Source: Paenibacillus sp. FSL H7-0326 (GTDB taxonomy: Bacteria; Bacillota; Bacilli; Paenibacillales; Paenibacillaceae). From it: DNA of 64,000 bases. The stretch is taken from contig NZ_MPVN01000003.1 of assembly GCF_001955535.1 (NCBI RefSeq), forward strand, positions 496,001 through 560,000. Direction: 5' to 3'. Made by a program: the position numbers and the translations under genes. The notes beneath the pieces were generated by a model. It was not told where the DNA came from. It worked only from the letters and a program-made list of their open reading frames with translations, and ran no database searches. Position 1 is the first letter of the stretch; the number at the start of each line of letters is the position of its first letter. Below, piece by piece: positions 26,185 to 35,163 of this stretch.

Positions 26185-26648
26185 ATTGTATGGAAATTTG
26201 GGTGCTTCCTTTGTGATATTTTTCTGAAAAAGCACTAATATTCACGATACGCTAGATACTGAAATAGTTACAAAAAAGTTAAGAAAACAAAACAAACTTT
26301 CAGTATTTATATTTGACACTTCAGCATGTGGTAAGTAAATCCAACTAAAAAGATGCTAAATGAAATATAGATATATTGACCTAATATAATTCAGGCTGAT
26401 ATTTGATGTTAATGATATATTTAAATCTGATATTTAGCTAATAATCAGCGTTAGTATATAAAAAAGATATAGTTCATAGATTTATTTTGTAATAGCTGTT
26501 GTAGTTATATTCTACTATGTAAAGTGCGGGTGTTTTAAGTCTTAAGTCTGATGAAATTTAGCTATATACTAGAATACAATGAGTTCAGTTTATGGCTTTT
26601 GAAGGATTTAAAAATTAACAAACCTATTACATCAGGAGGATCTACAAC
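26185..26648 (+). other. 464-base AT-rich leader before the NlpC/P60 gene
   Basis: No gene seen. A candidate promoter is TTGACA (26313-26318), 17-base spacer, TAAATC (26336-26341); it would give a leader of about 300 bases. I looked for c-di-AMP (ydaO-type) riboswitch motifs, common before cell-wall hydrolases, and did not find them. The strong ribosome binding site AGGAGG is at 26635-26640. Confidence 0.4.
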
Positions 26649-27446
26649 ATGAAGGTTACAAAAATGATACTATCTGGAGCTGTTGCATCTGCATTGCTCT
26701 TCGGTTCAGTAAGCCTGCCAGTATTCACAAGCCAAACTTATGCAGCAGCAACAACCAAAGAGGTGCTATACGGAGTTAACCTGCGAGAGAAAGCAAGTAC
26801 TTCTTCTTCTGTTATTCGATTGCTTAAAAAGGGCGAGACCGTTACCCTGCTAGGCACTTCCGGCTCTAACTGGATTAAAGTTAAGGATACAAAAGGAAAC
26901 ACGGGATATATTTCGTCCTCCTCTAAATATACACAAACCGTAAATGGAAGCAGCTCTTCAAGTAATGAAAGCAGCTCCAGCGAAGGCTCTGTTTCAACTA
27001 ACAACAGCTCAACGGTAGAGAAAGTCATTTCTGCTGGCATGAAATATCTGGGAACACCTTATGAATACGGTGCATCACGCAGCAGCACAGATACATTTGA
27101 CTGTTCTTCTTTTGTGAGACAAGCATTCATTGATGGAGCAGGAATTACCCTGCCTTCAGATTCTCGTAAGCAAGGAGCTTACGTCCAAAATAAAGGAAAT
27201 GCAAAATCCAGTATTTCTTCCTTGAAACGTGGAGATCTGATGTTCTTTATGTCTTATAAAGGGACAAGCAAATCTGCTTATTCCGAAATAAACAAGAGCT
27301 CAGCTACAATTACACATGTTGGAATTTATCTTGGTGATGGCAAAATCCTGCAGACTTATTCAGCTGAATCCGGCGGAGTAAGAGTCGACTCCATTGAAGG
27401 CAAGCATTGGGAATACCGGTTCCTATTCGGTGGCAGCGCATTGTAA
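26649..27446 (+). CDS. Secreted NlpC/P60 peptidoglycan endopeptidase with SH3 domain
   Basis: 265 residues. Signal peptide with cleavage near residue 33 (YAAA). An SH3 type 3 domain (VNLREKASTSSSVIRLLKKGETV..., residues ~40-98) is followed by a serine-rich linker and the NlpC/P60 domain from ~residue 120 with catalytic Cys in DCSSFVRQ, His in THVGIYLGDG and a third polar residue in the following strand. It would cut between D-Glu and diaminopimelate in stem peptides outside the cell. Single gene with its own terminator. Confidence 0.92.
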   Translation: MKVTKMILSGAVASALLFGSVSLPVFTSQTYAAATTKEVLYGVNLREKASTSSSVIRLLKKGETVTLLGTSGSNWIKVKDTKGNTGYISSSSKYTQTVNGSSSSSNESSSSEGSVSTNNSSTVEKVISAGMKYLGTPYEYGASRSSTDTFDCSSFVRQAFIDGAGITLPSDSRKQGAYVQNKGNAKSSISSLKRGDLMFFMSYKGTSKSAYSEINKSSATITHVGIYLGDGKILQTYSAESGGVRVDSIEGKHWEYRFLFGGSAL

Positions 27447-27464
27447 TCATGATCGTAACATCCT

Positions 27465-27496
27465 AGCCTTTTCCTTAGGGAAATGGCTTTTTTTGA
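27465..27496 (+). terminator. Terminator of the NlpC/P60 gene (copy A of a repeated block)
   Basis: AGCC-TTTTCC / GGAAA-TGGCT followed by TTTTTTG. The surrounding block 27453-27506 is nearly identical to 42199-42249. Confidence 0.85.
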
Positions 27497-27609
27497 TGGT
27501 TTAGGAACGGAAACGGGACATAAGTTGTATTTTTTTATTGCGTATCTTAACATTGAGCATAACAAAGACTTCAATTTCATAGCTGACTTCATTGGAGAGT
27601 GGATCCATC

Positions 27610-28173
27610 GTGAGTATATCTGAACCTATTTATGGCAGCACAGAACGATTGTTTTTAAGGCAATTCTCAGAACAAGATATTGAGCCCTTTTATTCGTACC
27701 GCACTAATCCGGTTGTGGCTAAATTTCAACCATGGGGAAACTATCAGTATAACGATGCAGTATCGTTTGTTAGACAGCAAATAACAAATGTGCCAGGTCA
27801 GCCTGGTACCTGGTTTCAGTTTGCCATTGTTTTGGTTGAAACGAATCAATTCATTGGAGATTGCGCTCTACACACACTCTTGGATGAGCCTCGAATTGTT
27901 GAAATTGGTTTTACGCTCGCTGAAGAGCATCAAGGAAAGGGCTATGCCAGTGAGGCGGTTAAACTTTTATTCAATTTTGTATTTGAACAGCTTAATAAAC
28001 ACAAGCTTATCGCGTTTACCGATGTTAGAAACGAAGGCTCAATTCGTCTACTTGAACGGGTGGGTATGAGGAGAGAAGGTCATCTTTTGGAAAACTATTA
28101 CTCAAATGGACAATGGGTCAACGAGTATCAATATTCCATACTTCAGTCCGAATGGATTAATTTGAAAAAATAA
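27610..28173 (+). CDS. RimJ/RimL-type GNAT acetyltransferase
   Basis: 187 residues from GTG 27610, with GGAGAG ten bases upstream; TTG at 27592 is the other option. Typical order: TERLFLRQFSEQDIEPFY, ...IGDCALH..., then the acetyl-CoA motif IGFTLAEEHQGKGYASEAVKLL and VRNEGSIRLLERVGMRREG. This Acetyltransf_3 group acetylates protein N-termini, amino sugars or antibiotics; the substrate is not known. Own terminator downstream. Confidence 0.9.
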   Translation: MSISEPIYGSTERLFLRQFSEQDIEPFYSYRTNPVVAKFQPWGNYQYNDAVSFVRQQITNVPGQPGTWFQFAIVLVETNQFIGDCALHTLLDEPRIVEIGFTLAEEHQGKGYASEAVKLLFNFVFEQLNKHKLIAFTDVRNEGSIRLLERVGMRREGHLLENYYSNGQWVNEYQYSILQSEWINLKK

Positions 28174-28225
28174 AAAAACGCTACCTAAACTAATAATGTC
28201 ATAAACCTTTAATTCAAAACAATTG

Positions 28226-28258
28226 ACCGTGAGCAGATCAAAGATCCGCTGACGGTTT
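28226..28258 (+). terminator. Terminator after the RimJ/RimL-type gene
   Basis: ACCGT-AGC-GATC pairs with GATC-GCT-ACGGT (28226-28255), followed by TTTATTATG. Confidence 0.65.
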
Positions 28259-28262
28259 ATTA

Positions 28263-28364
28263 TGCCTTGGGAGCAGGTTTATGTCTCTGTGCGTCGTAAA
28301 ATGATTGAACACGGTTTTATGGACCGGACGGATGATTGCAGCTTGTATTGGATAACAGGATAAC
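28263..28364 (+). pseudogene. C-terminal fragment resembling DUF2087
   Basis: About 30 residues (VYVSVRRKMIEHGFMDRT then SLYWITG) match the end of DUF2087 domains, where 'D-x-x-T-(I/L)-R-R-x-(L/M)-I-(E/D)-x-G-(F/L)-x-x-R-T-x-D-G-S-x-Y-W' is typical. The rest of the domain is absent; the fragment starts right after a terminator hairpin and ends just before the next gene. Relic. Confidence 0.5.
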
Positions 28365-28375
28365 AGGAGGAAAAC

Positions 28376-28873
28376 ATGCTGACACTAGTAGAAATAAGCG
28401 AAAATTTGCTGCAGGCAGAAATGGAGATTTTGAACTCGGATCCGTATTTTAACCGTGTATCGTTCGATTCCGAAGTAATGAATCCGGAGGATCTGGCACG
28501 CGATAAAGAAAACGGAGCGAGGCTAGGTGCTGAACGGTTTCTCGTTCGGGAGGAAGAACGGTTTGTCGGAATATTGGAGTTTATAATGTTAAACCCCAGC
28601 GATAACTGCCCTTGGCTTGGGCTGCTGCAAGTGGACAAAAAGCTGCAAGGTCAAGGATACGGTTCTCGAATACTGAGGCTTTACATGGAAGAGATGAGGA
28701 GACGGAACGTCGCTGTATTTCGAATCGGTGTTCTGGAAGGAAATGATTCTGCGCTTGGTTTTTGGCGGCAACAAGGCTTTGAAGACGTAAGCACGGCTAG
28801 AACTGTGGTCAATGATCGTGAGAAAACAGTATTCGTAATGGAGAAAAAAATAAATGAACAAGGACAATATTAG
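28376..28873 (+). CDS. GNAT-family N-acetyltransferase
   Basis: 165 residues with core motif LLQVDKKLQGQGYGSRILRLYM and motif B FRIGVLEGNDSALGFWRQQGFED. GGAGGAAAAC precedes the ATG. The substrate is unknown. A DUF2087 relic lies just upstream, so it may once have been co-transcribed with a regulator of that type; the transporter downstream begins 96 bases later. Confidence 0.88.
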   Translation: MLTLVEISENLLQAEMEILNSDPYFNRVSFDSEVMNPEDLARDKENGARLGAERFLVREEERFVGILEFIMLNPSDNCPWLGLLQVDKKLQGQGYGSRILRLYMEEMRRRNVAVFRIGVLEGNDSALGFWRQQGFEDVSTARTVVNDREKTVFVMEKKINEQGQY

Positions 28874-28969
28874 ACCCATTGAAAGTATGTTGTTAAGCGT
28901 ACTATTGGAGATTCGTTTCAATGACCTGAAAAGTTCTGCAGGCTGGTCATTCAATCGCGAGGTCATCAA

Positions 28970-29911
28970 ATGAAGCCCATATTCTTTGGTGTTGCTTCGG
29001 CCTTCTTTTTTGCTTTTGCATTTGTTCTTAATGCTTCTATGGAGCTATCGGGCGGAAATTGGGCTTGGAGCGCTTCGTTGAGGTTTCTTTTTATGCTACC
29101 CATATTACTGTGCATCGTATTGATTCAAAAAAAATGGCACCCTCTATGGGCTGAAATGAGGAGACAACCGAGAGCCTGGCTTTTGTGGAGCACGGTAGGT
29201 TTTGGATTGTTTTATGCACCTATATGTTTTTCAACCGCATTTTCTCATGGATGGCTTATAGCAGGCACATGGCAAGTGACCATTATTTCAGGTATACTGC
29301 TTACTCCTCTTTTTAGCGAGAAGGTATCCTCTGAAAAAGGATTAGTAAACATTCGATACAAAATCCCTATTCAAAGTCTCTTCATGTCGCTATTCATCTT
29401 GTTGGGAATTATCTTAATGCAAATCGATCAAGCTAAGACCATATCATTTCATCATCTCCTCCTTGGAACAATCCCTGTTCTGATCGCGTCTTTTGCTTAT
29501 CCTTTGGGGAATCGTAAAATGATGGAACTATGTGAAGGGCGCATCGATACGATTCAGAGAGTACTGGGAATGACGATTGCAAGTCTGCCTGTCTGGTTGA
29601 TCCTGTCCTTGTACGCCCTGTCTAGCACAGGATTGCCGAGTTTGGAGCAGAGCCTTCAATCCTTACTGGTTGCTCTGTTTTCCGGTGTTATCGCTACCAT
29701 CTTATTCTTCAAGGCTACCGAGATGGTGCGAAAAAACATGCGAACGCTGGCGGCAGTTGAAGCTACTCAGTCGATGGAACTACTCTTTGCATTAATTGGA
29801 GAGATATTGTTTTTATCACTTCCCTTACCTTCTCTGCTATCTTGGTGCGGTATAATCATTGTTATGCTTGGAATGATTTTGCATAGTTTTGCTGCTAATA
29901 AAATGAAGTGA
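28970..29911 (+). CDS. EmrE-type multidrug efflux family membrane protein
   Basis: 313 residues with ten predicted membrane helices and internal repeat, matching the 'putative multidrug resistance efflux transporter' branch of the DMT superfamily (FGVASAFFFAFAFVLNASMELSGG start; AVEATQSMELLFALIGE near the end). Likely inner-membrane exporter; the substrate is unknown. GAGG precedes the ATG. A strong terminator follows. Confidence 0.85.
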   Translation: MKPIFFGVASAFFFAFAFVLNASMELSGGNWAWSASLRFLFMLPILLCIVLIQKKWHPLWAEMRRQPRAWLLWSTVGFGLFYAPICFSTAFSHGWLIAGTWQVTIISGILLTPLFSEKVSSEKGLVNIRYKIPIQSLFMSLFILLGIILMQIDQAKTISFHHLLLGTIPVLIASFAYPLGNRKMMELCEGRIDTIQRVLGMTIASLPVWLILSLYALSSTGLPSLEQSLQSLLVALFSGVIATILFFKATEMVRKNMRTLAAVEATQSMELLFALIGEILFLSLPLPSLLSWCGIIIVMLGMILHSFAANKMK

Positions 29912-29946
29912 AGGCTATAGACAACTAAATAAGCTTAAGAACTCAT

Positions 29947-29986
29947 GCAGTACCTGAAAAATACAAGCAGGTACTGCTATTTTTTT
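29947..29986 (+). terminator. Terminator after the efflux gene
   Basis: GCAGTACCTG (29947-29956) and CAGGTACTGC (29968-29977), perfect 10-bp stem, then TATTTTTTTC. Confidence 0.9.
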
Positions 29987-30146
29987 CTTAACTCTTACTT
30001 AGTGGACTTAGATATTACGAGTAAAGATGCGTCCCCATTGTGGAATAAAGGAATAAATGTCTAACGGATACTTAATGCTAATTTCATGAAGATAAATCCG
30101 TTGTTTAAATAATGAAAAGGAAAATAAAAAAATTTTTATACTCAAG

Positions 30147-30171
30147 TGAACGAATTCGTGAACCTCTTCGT
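30147..30171 (+). promoter_or_regulatory. Probable SigY-dependent autoregulatory promoter
   Basis: TGAACG (30147-30152), 16 bases, CGTAAT from 30169. In B. subtilis the SigY regulon promoter has TGAACG at -35 and a CGT-containing -10, as I recall it. The site lies about 70 bases before sigY. The rest of the gap 29912-30239 holds the preceding terminator and AT-rich sequence. Confidence 0.65.
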
Positions 30172-30239
30172 AATATATTTGATTCTGCTGATGTGGTCAT
30201 ATAGCAAACATAAATCAAGGAAAGGAGCAGTGACTGCAG

Positions 30240-30770
30240 TTGGATGAGCTTAAGCAAATAAAACGCGCGCAGCGTGGGGATCGTCAGGCGATGGCACTTC
30301 TGCTGCAGACCCACTACTCCTTTTTAACAAAGTATCTCATTAAAATGACGATGAATCCGGAGCAGACCGAGGATGTGGCGCAGGAAACCATGCTGAGGTG
30401 TATTGAGAAGATTCATCAATATAACGGAAGATCGAAGTTCTCTTCCTGGATGATTACGATTGCTACCCGGATTTATATCGACCAGATGCGTCGCACAAAG
30501 GTAGAGAAGCAGTGGAGGGACCGGGAGCAGGCATTCCGGCGAACGGAGTGGCAGATGAAAGCTCAGCAGGAGGAATGGACTGATGCGATGCAGGCTTTGT
30601 CCAGACTGGGGTACGAATGGCGGCTGCCGATCTTGCTCAAACATTATTACGGTTATGCCTATGATGAGATTGCCGTCATGATGGACATTCCGCCGGGGAC
30701 GGTTAAGTCCAGAATCCATCATGGATTGCAGCAGTTAAGAAAGGAGATGGCGACTGATGAAAAGGAATAA
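30240..30770 (+). CDS. sigY: ECF RNA polymerase sigma factor SigY
   Basis: 176 residues. Region 2: RGDRQAMALLLQTHYSFLTKYLIKM..NPEQTEDVAQETMLRCIEKI and SSWMITIATRIYIDQMRR; region 4: LPILLKHYYGYAYDEIAVMMDIPPGTVKSRIHHGLQQLRKE. The five following genes match the B. subtilis sigY-yxlCDEFG order, which makes the SigY call firm. The start TTG 30240 has AAAGGAG 12 bases upstream, a rather long spacing. It overlaps yxlC by 14 bases. Confidence 0.92.
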   Translation: MDELKQIKRAQRGDRQAMALLLQTHYSFLTKYLIKMTMNPEQTEDVAQETMLRCIEKIHQYNGRSKFSSWMITIATRIYIDQMRRTKVEKQWRDREQAFRRTEWQMKAQQEEWTDAMQALSRLGYEWRLPILLKHYYGYAYDEIAVMMDIPPGTVKSRIHHGLQQLRKEMATDEKE

Positions 30771-31167
30771 AGGAACGCAGGAACGATCCGCCAATCTGAA
30801 TGAGCAGGATCCTACGTATGGCGAAGGCTTCCATGAAGTATCGGCAGAGGATCAGGCTCTGATTGCTGAGCTAGTGCATGGGTTCGACCAGATGGAGCTG
30901 TCCATTCGCAAGCCGGACCCCCCTCCACTGCATGAACTGGAGCAGCTTGTCGCAGCTGAGCAGCAAAGGCTCCGCAAACGCACAGGACTGGAAGTTGCCC
31001 TGTTTTTGATCATTGCTCTGGCTTTAATAGGAAGCAATATGCTCTTGGCATCCATGAACATCGTTGTATTTGTCGCCATCCAGGCGCTGGTCTTCGTCGG
31101 GGCAATCGCGTTTGCTGTACGATTTTTTTATCGTTCAAAGAAGAAGGTGAGATCCGAGCATGCATAA
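30757..31167 (+). CDS. yxlC: YxlC-like regulator of SigY
   Basis: 136 residues: a soluble N-terminal half with LHELEQLVAAEQQRLRKR, then two membrane helices (TGLEVALFLIIALALIGSNMLL and VVFVAIQALVFVGAIAFAVRFF). Location and topology match YxlC, which with YxlE holds SigY inactive in B. subtilis. Overlaps sigY by 14 bases and yxlD by 8, so expression is tightly coupled. Confidence 0.82.
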   Translation: MKRNKGTQERSANLNEQDPTYGEGFHEVSAEDQALIAELVHGFDQMELSIRKPDPPPLHELEQLVAAEQQRLRKRTGLEVALFLIIALALIGSNMLLASMNIVVFVAIQALVFVGAIAFAVRFFYRSKKKVRSEHA

Positions 31168-31408
31168 TACGAATCTCGAAACGATTCCTGTGTGGGCTCT
31201 ATTACTCGTCGCCTGCATCTTGCTGACTCAAAGCCTATTTTTATTCATCCATTCCCGCCGTCATACGAAATACTACTGGATCTGGGGAATCGTGGGGCTG
31301 ATCCAGGCTCCGGGACCGCTTATTGCCTATTGGTTTGTTCATATTTATTGGCCTAGGAGAAAAGAACACCTGAAGAGAGGGAAAGATCGGAGTAAACCAA
31401 ACAAGTAA
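31160..31408 (+). CDS. yxlD: YxlD-like small membrane protein
   Basis: 82 residues with two membrane helices (VWALLLVACILLTQSLFLFI; YYWIWGIVGLIQAPGPLIAYW) and a basic tail. Position between yxlC and yxlE and the YYWIWGxxGL block fit YxlD. Function is not defined beyond association with SigY control. Confidence 0.78.
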   Translation: MHNTNLETIPVWALLLVACILLTQSLFLFIHSRRHTKYYWIWGIVGLIQAPGPLIAYWFVHIYWPRRKEHLKRGKDRSKPNK

Positions 31409-31423
31409 AAGGGGGAAACACTC

Positions 31424-31627
31424 ATGGATACAATGTCAAGCATACCTTGGAATCTGATTATGCCTATCATCGTCCTGCAGCTGATTTTGGCTGTGGTAGG
31501 ATTGATATCTTTATATAAAGCGGAAGCAACTCGCGGACCCAAATGGTTGTGGGTCATCATCATCTTGTGTGGTAACATTCTGGGCTCTGTTGCTTATTTT
31601 GTCTTCGGAAGGAAGGATGTCTCATGA
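31424..31627 (+). CDS. yxlE: YxlE-like PLDc_N membrane protein, negative regulator of SigY
   Basis: 67 residues, two helices, with the PLD nuclease N-terminal pattern KWLWVIIILCGNILGSVAYFVFGRK. In B. subtilis YxlE acts with YxlC to restrain SigY. AAAGGGGGAAA precedes the ATG. It overlaps the next ATPase by 4 bases. Confidence 0.85.
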   Translation: MDTMSSIPWNLIMPIIVLQLILAVVGLISLYKAEATRGPKWLWVIIILCGNILGSVAYFVFGRKDVS

Positions 31628-32547
31628 CCCAAACATTGCTGCAGGTAAGGGATTTATCCAAGCGCTTTAAGGAGCGTGAAGTTGTCAAAGGAATATCGTT
31701 CAATATTACGGAAGGCAGCTGCGCCGCTCTGCTCGGTCCAAATGGTGCCGGCAAAACAACCACGATCAATATGCTGGCTGGATTACTCCAACCGTCAGGA
31801 GGTTCGATTGAGCTGCTGGTAAACGGAAGCCCGACTACGGATCGGCGTCCATACATCGGCTTCTTACCTCAAATGCCTGTGTTTTATCCCTGGATGACCG
31901 GTGCTGAATTTCTGCTCTATGCTGGGGAGCTTGCCGGTTTGACAAGCCATGAGGCCAAGAAGGAGACGGGAGAATGGCTTGAGGCAGTAGGCATTCGGGA
32001 TGCGGGGAAGCGCAAGATCGGCGGTTATTCAGGCGGCATGAAGCAGCGTTTGGGGCTTGCTCAGGCACTCATTCATAAGCCGAAGCTGCTCATTCTTGAT
32101 GAGCCCGTGTCAGCGCTCGATCCCACAGGACGCAAGGATGTACTGACTCTGCTTCAGCGCATTCGCAAGGAGACAACGGTCTTGTTTTCCACACATGTGC
32201 TGCATGACGTTGAAGAGGTTTGTGATGAAATTCTCATGATTCGGAGTGGCGATATTGCCCTCCAAGGAAGTCTTGATCATGTCCGCCAAACTTACAGCGA
32301 GCCAGTGATCAGTCTGGAGGTGGGTGGAGACGAGGCATCGCGGTCCTGGTTAACCGCTGTCTGCGGCAAGGATTTTGTCATCCATTCCGAGATTTCTGGA
32401 GGGCGTGCAAAGATGAGGGTCGCGAACGTGGAGCAAGCTTCCCTTGCACTCATGGCCGATGCAGTATCCCACCGCATCATGATTCGTTCGCTAGAAGCAG
32501 GCCACAGCACACTCGAAGACTTATTTATGAAGGTGGTGCAATCATGA
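31624..32547 (+). CDS. yxlF: ABC transporter ATP-binding protein YxlF
   Basis: 307 residues with Walker A GPNGAGKTT, signature YSGGMKQR, Walker B LLILDEPVSALD and switch His in STHVLHDVEE. It is the SigY-operon exporter ATPase paired with the permease just after it (4-base overlap). Substrate unknown. Confidence 0.92.
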   Translation: MTQTLLQVRDLSKRFKEREVVKGISFNITEGSCAALLGPNGAGKTTTINMLAGLLQPSGGSIELLVNGSPTTDRRPYIGFLPQMPVFYPWMTGAEFLLYAGELAGLTSHEAKKETGEWLEAVGIRDAGKRKIGGYSGGMKQRLGLAQALIHKPKLLILDEPVSALDPTGRKDVLTLLQRIRKETTVLFSTHVLHDVEEVCDEILMIRSGDIALQGSLDHVRQTYSEPVISLEVGGDEASRSWLTAVCGKDFVIHSEISGGRAKMRVANVEQASLALMADAVSHRIMIRSLEAGHSTLEDLFMKVVQS

Positions 32548-33323
32548 GGCAGTTCTTATTGTTTCTTCGTAAAGAAATGCTGGAGATGGGACGCAGCTAT
32601 AAATGGCTGTGGGTGCCGCTCGTGTTTCTGATGCTGGGGATCATGCAGCCTTTGGTCACGCGTTTTATGCCGGTCATTTTGGAATCAGCGGGTAATATGC
32701 CTAAAGGCATGACGATCAACTTCGAGCTTCCTTCTGGAACGGAAGTGATGGGGCAGACGCTTAGTCAATACAACTCTGTCGGGCTCATGATTCTGGTGCT
32801 GTCCCTCATGACGATGATTTCAGGTGAGAGGCAAAGCGGGGGTTCGCAGATGATCTTTGCAAAGCCGGTGTCTTACGTATCCTATGCTGCAGCGAAGTGG
32901 GCGAGCATGCTGTCTCTCGTTACCGTATCATTCGTGTTAGGCTATGCGGGTGCCTGGTATTATACTGTTCAGATAATTGGAAGCGTCGAGACCGGGACAG
33001 CCCTAAGAGCAGGACTTCTCTATTTGCTGTGGCTCTGGTTTACCGGATCGCTTACGCTGCTTATTAGCTCTCTCATAAATTCTGCGGCAGGCATCGCCTT
33101 CATCAGTTTAGGGTCGGCAATACTGCTGTCCGTAGCTTCGGGGTGGCTGCCACGGTTTACAGCTTACAGCCCGGGTTCCTTGCCGCAAATATCGATGCAG
33201 TGGCTGCAGGCAAGCAATGAACCTACGGGTGCCTTGGGCGCGGCAATCCTCTGCTTGATATGCATGATATTCTTTTTCTTCGTCGCAGCTCATCAAGTGA
33301 GGATAAGAAAATCCAAACTATAA
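32544..33323 (+). CDS. yxlG: ABC-2 permease YxlG
   Basis: 259 residues with six membrane helices and an N-terminal RKEMLEMGRSYKWLWVPLVF segment as in ABC-2 permeases. Position after yxlF supports the YxlG call. Works with YxlF; the substrate is unknown. The next ATPase gene begins 20 bases later. Confidence 0.88.
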   Translation: MRQFLLFLRKEMLEMGRSYKWLWVPLVFLMLGIMQPLVTRFMPVILESAGNMPKGMTINFELPSGTEVMGQTLSQYNSVGLMILVLSLMTMISGERQSGGSQMIFAKPVSYVSYAAAKWASMLSLVTVSFVLGYAGAWYYTVQIIGSVETGTALRAGLLYLLWLWFTGSLTLLISSLINSAAGIAFISLGSAILLSVASGWLPRFTAYSPGSLPQISMQWLQASNEPTGALGAAILCLICMIFFFFVAAHQVRIRKSKL

Positions 33324-33342
33324 CATAAAAAGGAGCGATAGT

Positions 33343-34251
33343 TTGAATTCATCCTACATCGAAGTTCGTGACATTAATAAAAGCTACAATACACAGAAGG
33401 TATTAACAGGAGTCTCCTTCTCGATTGAGAAGGGGAGTATAGTCGGACTACTTGGTCCAAACGGCTCTGGAAAAACGACGCTCGTTCGCTTGATGAATGG
33501 CGTCATCCTTCCCGATCAAGGCACGATGTGGATCAATGGTTTCGATCCGGTCACCGACGGAAATGCTATCCGGCGTCTTAGTGGCGTAGTTACGGAGGGA
33601 GCAGGACTGTATCATGAGATGAGCGGTATAGATAATTTGCGATTTTTCGCCAAACTTTACAACTGCTATGATGAACAAAGAATTCGAGAATTGTTGCAGC
33701 AATATGGCCTGGAAAAAGCTCAGGACAAGAAGGTTGGAAGCTACAGCACCGGTATGAAAAAGCGTTTGGCCTTGGCGAAGGCACTTCTCCATCAACCGGA
33801 GATATTGTTTCTGGACGAGCCGACAAACGGTCTCGATCCGGAAGGCATCAAGCAAGTTGTAAGTGACCTGAAAGCGATGAATGAAGCTCATGGCACGACG
33901 ATCATCCTCTGTTCGCATGTGCTGCAGCAGTTGGAATCACTGTGTCATTCCTATATATTCTTGAGCAACGGCACCGTACTGGACATTGGGACGAAAGAAG
34001 AGCTGAATAAGAGGCATTTTACAACGGTTCAGCTTCGTTTAACCACAGGATTATCCGTAGAAAATAATAGCTACCATGGTTATCTCGTTCAACGACTAGG
34101 CCCAAGTGAGATCCTGCTGGAGCTGCCTTCAACCGATTTGATATCGGTTGTACTACGTAAAATATTGGAAGAAACATGGGTGCACACTGTCGAGATCATG
34201 AATCATGACCTGGAATCTCTATATTTTCACGTGAGGGGGGAGAAATCATGA
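33343..34251 (+). CDS. Second ABC transporter ATP-binding protein in the sigY unit
   Basis: 302 residues with Walker A GPNGSGKTT, signature YSTGMKKR, Walker B ILFLDEPTNGLDPEG and switch His in CSHVLQQLE. Start TTG 33343 after AAAAAGGAGCGAT. Only 20 bases follow yxlG and no terminator is visible, so it is probably part of the sigY operon although B. subtilis has no such genes there. It pairs with the next permease (4-base overlap). Confidence 0.9.
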   Translation: MNSSYIEVRDINKSYNTQKVLTGVSFSIEKGSIVGLLGPNGSGKTTLVRLMNGVILPDQGTMWINGFDPVTDGNAIRRLSGVVTEGAGLYHEMSGIDNLRFFAKLYNCYDEQRIRELLQQYGLEKAQDKKVGSYSTGMKKRLALAKALLHQPEILFLDEPTNGLDPEGIKQVVSDLKAMNEAHGTTIILCSHVLQQLESLCHSYIFLSNGTVLDIGTKEELNKRHFTTVQLRLTTGLSVENNSYHGYLVQRLGPSEILLELPSTDLISVVLRKILEETWVHTVEIMNHDLESLYFHVRGEKS

Positions 34252-35081
34252 ATTGGATCCAGATTAGAGCCATCGCTCAGAAGGATATTAAAGCAATCAC
34301 AAGCAACGCGCAGGTATGGATCGGGATTATAATACTGCCACTTGTATTCGGTGTGCTGTTACCAGGAGGCTTGATCCTCGCAATGAAATTGGTGAATATT
34401 GTTGATTCAGATTTAGTCAACATGGTACAGAGGGTTGTTAATCAGCTGCCTACTGGAGACAAGAAGGCATTAATCACCCAACTTCCCACGATTAATCATC
34501 AAATCATCTACATTTTCGTTAACTACATGCTTGGACCCTTCTTTATGCTTATCCCTGTGCTGAATTCGTTAATGATTGCATTGAACAGTCTAGTCGGAGA
34601 GAAGGAGCGCAGAACGCTGGAAAGTCTACTGTTCGCTCCGATCGAGGTAAAAGACCTGTTTATGGGCAAATTGGTCGGGACCTTCATTCCTACCTTTATC
34701 GTTACGCTCGTGAGCTTTGTTCTGTGCGGTATCGTCATTAATGGGCTGTCATACTCCATGTTCGACGGTTTGATCTTCCCGAATCTATCCTGGGGTATCA
34801 TCCTGCTGTGGGTGACGCCAATGTTCACCGGATTAGTTATTCTGATCAGCATCTTTATCTCCGCGCGTTCCAAAGGGTTCCAAGAAGCTCAGCAATTAGG
34901 AGGCGTCGTCGTACTGCCCATCGTCGGAGCTGCAATCTCCCAAATCACGGGAATCGTGTTCCTAAGTCCACAGATCCTGCTTATCACTGGTTTATTGTTG
35001 TTCATTGTCAATATCTTTTTATTGCGCCGGCTAACAAAAATGAATCAACGGAATGTGTTATTTGAGCGCCAAGTTCATTAA
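34248..35081 (+). CDS. ABC-2 type permease (partner of the second ATPase)
   Basis: 277 residues. N-terminal block QIRAIAQKDIKAITSNAQVWIGIIILPLVFGVLLPGG, a short outer loop and then NSLVGEKERRTLESLLFAPI, the conserved cytosolic loop of ABC-2 exporters (NatB-like). About six helices. Probably exports a peptide or lipid-active compound; not determinable. A 4-base overlap with the ATPase shows coupling. Confidence 0.88.
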   Translation: MNWIQIRAIAQKDIKAITSNAQVWIGIIILPLVFGVLLPGGLILAMKLVNIVDSDLVNMVQRVVNQLPTGDKKALITQLPTINHQIIYIFVNYMLGPFFMLIPVLNSLMIALNSLVGEKERRTLESLLFAPIEVKDLFMGKLVGTFIPTFIVTLVSFVLCGIVINGLSYSMFDGLIFPNLSWGIILLWVTPMFTGLVILISIFISARSKGFQEAQQLGGVVVLPIVGAAISQITGIVFLSPQILLITGLLLFIVNIFLLRRLTKMNQRNVLFERQVH

Positions 35082-35163
35082 AATTAAAGAACCAGGAACG
35101 GCTGCCTTTTGTGTTGATGAATAAAAAGAGGACTTAGATGAAAGCTTCGCTTTTAATAGGGGG

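Noticed and set aside
26185..26648. Possible riboswitch before the NlpC/P60 gene
   Set aside because: The long leader made a c-di-AMP riboswitch plausible, but I could not find its conserved motifs by eye.
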